Assembly (NCBI RefSeq): GCF_024584785.1
Contig: NZ_CP074112.1
Coordinates: 1,178,001-1,242,000 of the forward strand
DNA length: 64,000 nt
DNA from: Idiomarina loihiensis
Lineage (GTDB): Bacteria; Pseudomonadota; Gammaproteobacteria; Enterobacterales; Alteromonadaceae
Direction: 5' to 3'
Below are positions 60,095 to 64,000 of the stretch, piece by piece; positions within the stretch are counted from its first letter, which is position 1; each line of letters starts with the position of its first letter. The translations under genes and the position numbers were made by a program. The notes under the pieces were generated by a model. The model saw only the letters and a list, made by a program, of their open reading frames with translations, was not told where the DNA came from and made no database searches.

Positions 60095-61585
60095 TTAATG
60101 GCCGCCCATAATGCTATCAGCGGCGTCGGGTTTATCGTGCACGCCAAAGCGGTCGACGATGGTGGCGCTGGCTTCGCTTAGACCTCGTACTTCAACTTCG
60201 GCGCCTTCGCGACGGAATTTAATCACCACTTTGTCGAGCGCACCTACGGCAGTGATGTCCCAAAAATGAGCTTTGGTGAGATCAATCACAACCTTATCAA
60301 TGGCTTCTTTAAAATCAAACGAGTCTATGAACTTGTCGGCCGAGGAGAAAAATACTTGACCCACCACGGTATAAATACGCTCGGTGCCCGCTGCATCTAT
60401 GCTCGAAGATACATTCATAAAGTGACCGATCTTATTGGCAAAGAACATGGCGGCTAGTAACACACCAACGCCCACACCAATAGCAAGGTTATGAGTCGCC
60501 ACCACCACGATCACCGTGGTGACCATCACAATGTTGGTAGATAACGGGTGTTTTTTGAGGTTGCGAATAGAATCCCAACTGAAAGTACCAATAGATACCA
60601 TGATCATCACTGCAACTAGGGCCGCCATGGGGATTTGCGTGAGCCACTCGTCCAGCACCAAGATCAGTACCATTAAGAACACCCCTGCGGTGAGGGTAGA
60701 TAAGCGCGTCCGCCCACCTGATTTAACGTTTATCACCGACTGCCCAATCATCGCACAACCAGCCATACCGCCCATCAAGCCAGCCCCGATGTTGGCAATG
60801 CCTTGGCCTTTGCATTCACGGTTTTTGTCGCTGGGAGTATCGGTTAGGTCATCAACGATAGTCGCTGTCATTAAAGATTCTAATAAACCTACCACGGCTA
60901 ATCCGGCTGAATAAGGGAAGATAATCGCCAGCGTTTCTAGGTTAAGAGGTACATCCGGCCACAAGAAAATAGGTAAGGTATCGGGTAAGTCGCCCATATC
61001 GCCTACGGTGCGAATATCGATGTTCCAGAAAATGGCGACCAGCGTTAACGAGATGATACAAACCAGCGGCGATGGCAGCATTTTGCCGATCACAGGTACG
61101 TACGGGAATAGATAAATGATACCTAAGCCTGCCGCGGTCATGGCGTACACATGCCAAGTTACGTTGGTTAACTCCGGTAGTTGCGCCATAAAAATCAAAA
61201 TTGCTAGCGCGTTAACAAAGCCGGTTACCACCGAACGCGACACAAACCGCATCAACGAACCGAGTTTTAAGTAGCCTGCCCCAATCTGCAACACCCCGGT
61301 TAATAAGGTTGCGGCTAATAAATATTCCAGTCCGTGGTCGCGTACTAGGGTCACCATCAATAACGCCATCGCGCCCGTTGCGGCTGAGATCATGCCTGGA
61401 CGCCCTCCCGTAAAGGCGATGATTACCGCGATACAAAACGAGGCATAAAGACCAATTTTAGGGTCCACACCGGCGATGATAGAAAAGGCAATAGCCTCGG
61501 GAATAAGAGCTAGGGCAACCACAATACCCGCTAACAAATCGCCACGGATATTTGAAAACCACTGGTTCTGAATGGTTTTGAGCAT
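60095..61585 (-). CDS. SulP-family anion transporter with STAS domain
   Basis: 496 residues. About 10-12 membrane helices, starting [34 protein letters not shown] (the SulP signature), and a C-terminal STAS domain ([36 protein letters not shown], about 410-460). Likely substrates are sulfate or bicarbonate. First gene of the operon with the universal stress protein. Confidence 0.93.
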   Translation of the reverse strand: MLKTIQNQWFSNIRGDLLAGIVVALALIPEAIAFSIIAGVDPKIGLYASFCIAVIIAFTGGRPGMISAATGAMALLMVTLVRDHGLEYLLAATLLTGVLQIGAGYLKLGSLMRFVSRSVVTGFVNALAILIFMAQLPELTNVTWHVYAMTAAGLGIIYLFPYVPVIGKMLPSPLVCIISLTLVAIFWNIDIRTVGDMGDLPDTLPIFLWPDVPLNLETLAIIFPYSAGLAVVGLLESLMTATIVDDLTDTPSDKNRECKGQGIANIGAGLMGGMAGCAMIGQSVINVKSGGRTRLSTLTAGVFLMVLILVLDEWLTQIPMAALVAVMIMVSIGTFSWDSIRNLKKHPLSTNIVMVTTVIVVVATHNLAIGVGVGVLLAAMFFANKIGHFMNVSSSIDAAGTERIYTVVGQVFFSSADKFIDSFDFKEAIDKVVIDLTKAHFWDITAVGALDKVVIKFRREGAEVEVRGLSEASATIVDRFGVHDKPDAADSIMGGH

Positions 61586-62046
61586 AAATAAGGTTTCGCT
61601 TTTCAGTTAATTTGCTTATTAATTAAAAAATCAAGGCTAGTTCAAGCGTACAGAAATGAGCTGCATTTAAGTTTAAATGCAACCTAGGATACTTGCGATT
61701 GGTTGGGTGCTATGGCGGCGTAAGGTTAGACAAACCCTTGAGTCTCCGTAAGTCGTTATTGGTTGTGTGCTTGGGCGCGGATTATAACCCTATCAACTTA
61801 TGAACGCAAAACCGCGAGGTCAGGCGAGACATTCAGGCTTGCCCAGAAAATAACCTTTGACTTATGTGAGAATAAGCGTAGAGTAAGCGGCGTTGGTTAA
61901 GAAACAGCAAGTTAAATCTCCTCTACGTAGCATTATTAGCAGTAAATCTTCGTCCTGTAGTTTTAAATTTCCATTTTTTACCCGCATTACTCTGTTCATA
62001 GCAGCTTGCTATGGCAGCAAACTTTTTAAATTTCAGGATTAATATT
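61586..62046. promoter_or_regulatory. intergenic region with probable cold-shock leader
   Basis: 461 bp between divergent genes. The right part (about 61900-62046) is a gene-free leader in front of the CspA-like gene, as is typical for cold-shock mRNAs whose long 5' leaders control translation. I saw no exact cold-box sequence. The left part should hold the SulP promoter. Confidence 0.4.
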
Positions 62047-62256
62047 ATGTCTAATACAGTAACTGGTACCGTAAAGTGGTTTAACGAAGCAAAAGGTTTT
62101 GGTTTTATTGAGCAACAAGGTGGCGCAGACGTATTTGCTCACTTTAGCGCCATTGCTAGCACCGGTTTCAAAACTTTAGCCGAAGGCCAACGTGTATCGT
62201 TCACGATCACTCAAGGTCCTAAAGGCCCACAAGCTGAAAACATCGTTGCCGTATAA
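62047..62256 (+). CDS. CspA-family cold shock protein
   Basis: 69 residues from ATG 62047; the frame upstream to 62011 is not family-like. [31 protein letters not shown] contains RNP1 (KGFGFI) and RNP2 (DVFAHF). An RNA chaperone that melts structures in mRNA. Long leader and strong terminator frame it as a single gene. Confidence 0.95.
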   Translation: MSNTVTGTVKWFNEAKGFGFIEQQGGADVFAHFSAIASTGFKTLAEGQRVSFTITQGPKGPQAENIVAV

Positions 62257-62281
62257 TTATACGTTAGCGTTGGTTTAAATG

Positions 62282-62310
62282 AAAAAGAGCGACTTAGTCG
62301 CTCTTTTTTT
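62282..62310 (+). terminator. rho-independent terminator of the csp gene
   Basis: AAAAAGAGCGAC and GTCGCTCTTTTT form a 12-bp stem around TTA, followed by a T run. Confidence 0.92.
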
Positions 62311-62427
62311 ATGCCTGTCGCTCACCTCTAAGCTTTTTCAACAAGCAACTTGATTTATCCACTCCTTCACTCCATATTGTTTATCATGTTACTTTAGTAA
62401 ATTCTAAATAATAAGGAGGTGTGACCT

Positions 62428-62856
62428 ATGAGCACCATCATTGCTGCCTGCCCTAGTTGCCATAAAAAGAATCGCGTCGCTAACGATAAGCCGCGAGCCG
62501 AGGCGAAATGCGGCGCCTGTAAAGCCCCCCTGTTTAACGGCGAGGCCTTTGCCGTAAACGCCGATCAGTTTCGGGCCCACCGCGACAGTGACTTACCCTT
62601 GGTGGTGGATTTTTGGGCCAGTTGGTGCGGCCCCTGCCAGCAATTTGCGCCGGTATTTGCGCAAGTAGCTAAGCAATATGCCAATCAAGCCAGGTTTGTG
62701 AAAATCAGTACCGAAACCGAGCCTCATCTAGCTCAGCATTTTATGATTCGTAGTATTCCTACCTTGATGTTGATTAAGAATGGGCAAGAAGTTGCACGCC
62801 AAGCAGGTGCCATGGGGCCAGCCCAATTAACTCAATGGTTAAATCAGCATCTTTAA
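62428..62856 (+). CDS. trxC: thioredoxin 2
   Basis: 142 residues. The N-terminal zinc module has CPSC and CGAC (about residues 9-12 and 30-33), then the thioredoxin fold with WCGPC (about 66-70) and cis-Pro in SIPTLMLI. A zinc-containing thioredoxin of the cytosol, in E. coli under OxyR control. A near-perfect AAGGAGGTG ribosome binding site lies upstream, so expression can be high. The last codons overlap the convergent dgkA gene by four bases. Confidence 0.95.
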   Translation: MSTIIAACPSCHKKNRVANDKPRAEAKCGACKAPLFNGEAFAVNADQFRAHRDSDLPLVVDFWASWCGPCQQFAPVFAQVAKQYANQARFVKISTETEPHLAQHFMIRSIPTLMLIKNGQEVARQAGAMGPAQLTQWLNQHL

Positions 62857-63224
62857 AAGCCAGCGACAGCGAATAAGACACTGCCCCATACTACGGCCAT
62901 CAGTACTAACGCAAAAAACACAGCAGCCGAGGCGATATCTTTCGCACGGCCGCTGAGTTCATGAAACTCCGCCCCCACTCTGTCAACGACGGCTTCTACC
63001 GCTGAATTTAAGAGCTCAGTAATCAGTAAAATAAAGACCGTGAGAATCAGCAATAAGCGTTCGCTCAAGGTTATTTCTAAGCTAACTGCAATGACCACTA
63101 ATACCGTAGCTAATAGCAAGTCTTGCCGAAACGCAGCTTCATAGCGCCACGCCATTTTAATGCCACGAAGTGAATTAAAAGTGGCGTGAATAATTCTTGC
63201 GATGCCTGTTTTATTTGATTTCAT
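62853..63224 (-). CDS. dgkA: diacylglycerol kinase
   Basis: 123 residues from ATG 63224 (MKSNKTGIARIIHATFNSLRGIKMAWRYEAAFRQD); the longer frame to 63275 is unlikely. Three membrane helices and the catalytic-site signature ELLNSAVEAVVDRVG (about 67-81) are present. It recycles diacylglycerol to phosphatidate in the inner membrane, useful where lipid head groups are transferred by the neighbouring LTA-synthase-like enzyme. Confidence 0.94.
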   Translation of the reverse strand: MKSNKTGIARIIHATFNSLRGIKMAWRYEAAFRQDLLLATVLVVIAVSLEITLSERLLLILTVFILLITELLNSAVEAVVDRVGAEFHELSGRAKDIASAAVFFALVLMAVVWGSVLFAVAGF

Positions 63225-63359
63225 AAGCCACGGGTACCCGCACGTGAATGAATGGTTGCTCAATTGTGTAAGCAAGCTTATCTGGTTTTTCTTAAGCTTG
63301 CCTTAAGCCAACAAAAATAATCTAGAAAGCATGTTTTTAGCTAGATAGTAAGGCTTACC

Positions 63360-64000
63360 ATGCAGACGTTAAAACACCCCCACGCATTGATGGTGTTGCG
63401 TCCACTCGCCTATTTTTATGGGATAAATTTAGTTTTACTGGGTGCTTTTAGACTGGCGTACTGGTATCTGTATCACGAGCGGGCATCGGCAGCTACCCAA
63501 CTGAGTCATTATTTACTGAGTGGCGTACGTGCTGATTTCATTATGCTTGGCTATGGCGCTTTACTGGTGCTGTTGGTGTTACCTATCTTCCTACTAGCCC
63601 ATGCACAGCAAGCGTGGCAGCGCTTTAGTGTATGGCTGCTCACGCTTTTTAGCTTTTTTATGCTGTTTATGGAACTAGCAACACCTGCCTTCATCGCCCA
63701 ATACGATACCCGCCCTAACCGCCTTTTCTTTGAATATTTGGCTTATCCAGCAGAAGTATTTGCTACCCTTTGGCATGGGTTTCGGGGCTGGTTAATCCTC
63801 TCCATCGTGGCATCAATGGCCTTAGGCTGGGGTTTATTTCGTGTCAGCCAATATCAACTACGTCAACCCAGTCATACGGTATCCCGTTGGCAAATCGCTC
63901 TGATACTTCCGTTAGCACTCGCAGTGGCGCTGATAGGAGTGCGCTCCACTTGGTCTCATCGTCCCGCTAATCCGGCTTTTTTCGCCACCACGGCAGATCC
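63360..64000 (+). CDS. LTA-synthase-like sulfatase family membrane protein (partial)
   Basis: ATG at 63360, open to the right edge (213 codons so far). Four to five membrane helices. The segment ATPAFIAQYDTRPNRLFFEYLAYPAEVF (about 100-127) and LIGVRSTWSHRPANPAFFATTAD (about 189-211) are typical of the region just before the catalytic domain in gram-negative LTA-synthase-family proteins, which transfer phosphoglycerol or phosphoethanolamine groups. The catalytic domain lies outside the window. Divergent from dgkA. Confidence 0.82.
   Translation, partial: MQTLKHPHALMVLRPLAYFYGINLVLLGAFRLAYWYLYHERASAATQLSHYLLSGVRADFIMLGYGALLVLLVLPIFLLAHAQQAWQRFSVWLLTLFSFFMLFMELATPAFIAQYDTRPNRLFFEYLAYPAEVFATLWHGFRGWLILSIVASMALGWGLFRVSQYQLRQPSHTVSRWQIALILPLALAVALIGVRSTWSHRPANPAFFATTAD

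Noticed and set aside
1-64000. CRISPR arrays and Cas genes
   Set aside because: No regularly spaced identical repeats with unique spacers and no cas gene. The only regular repeats are attC sites and short tandem units.

Overview
The window looks like a chromosomal segment of a gammaproteobacterium, most likely a marine or brackish Alteromonadales-type lineage (Idiomarina or Rheinheimera relatives would fit). The basis is the housekeeping block at the right end (SulP permease with universal stress protein, CspA-type cold shock protein, thioredoxin 2, diacylglycerol kinase, LTA-synthase-like sulfatase), Gln-rich proteins, and attC cassette arrays of chromosomal-integron style. I cannot name a species. 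No tRNA, rRNA or CRISPR array was seen.
Layout. 0-10.7 kb: miscellaneous metabolic and stress genes, a ParDE-type module whose toxin is dead, a GlxA-type regulator divergent from a metallo-hydrolase lipoprotein, an IS200/IS605-group element that truncates a sulfatase, and a decayed monooxygenase. 10.7-17.1 kb: a complete four-gene Wadjet/Mks (SMC-type) anti-plasmid system on the minus strand, transcribed SMC gene first. 17.2-26.7 kb: YdhR-like protein, a photolyase translationally coupled to a DUF429 protein, a GFA-family protein, a second IS605-group element that kept only tnpB, and sbcDC. 26.7-34.4 kb: a minus-strand array of integron-type cassettes separated by attC sites, with no integrase gene. 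It carries toxin-antitoxin genes, a YbjQ-family protein, a DUF1851/Tdi1-like immunity protein, a GC-rich ferric-reductase-like flavocytochrome and a truncated MreB-like protein. 34.4-36.5 kb: small envelope proteins and a serine hydrolase.
36.7-51.6 kb: a dense minus-strand defence island. The core is one operon, hsdR - DinD C-terminal domain - hsdS - hamA - hamB - prrC - AlbA_2 protein - hsdM. From the DinD fragment to the AlbA_2 gene, every junction is a 4-base ATGA or GTGA stop/start overlap. A type IC restriction-modification system, a Hachiman-type nuclease/helicase pair and the PrrC anticodon nuclease that guards type IC systems therefore appear to be expressed as a unit. Downstream lies a membrane-anchored DUF4041 + GIY-YIG nuclease of SNIPE-like architecture with a small basic coiled-coil protein. 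51.9-53.2 kb: a second short cassette array. Both arrays abut a near-identical ~360 bp direct repeat (34053-34412 and 53184-53544), so the defence island sits between two long direct repeats about 19.1 kb apart.
53.7-59.1 kb: a solitary PD-(D/E)xK-like nuclease, an OGFr-domain protein, a truncated DUF2201/VWA protein, a HicAB locus with a deleted toxin, and a WYL regulator. 59.2-64 kb: core genes as above. Recurrent themes are toxin inactivation with antitoxin retention (two loci), cassette capture, and stacking of defence modules behind shared translation coupling.
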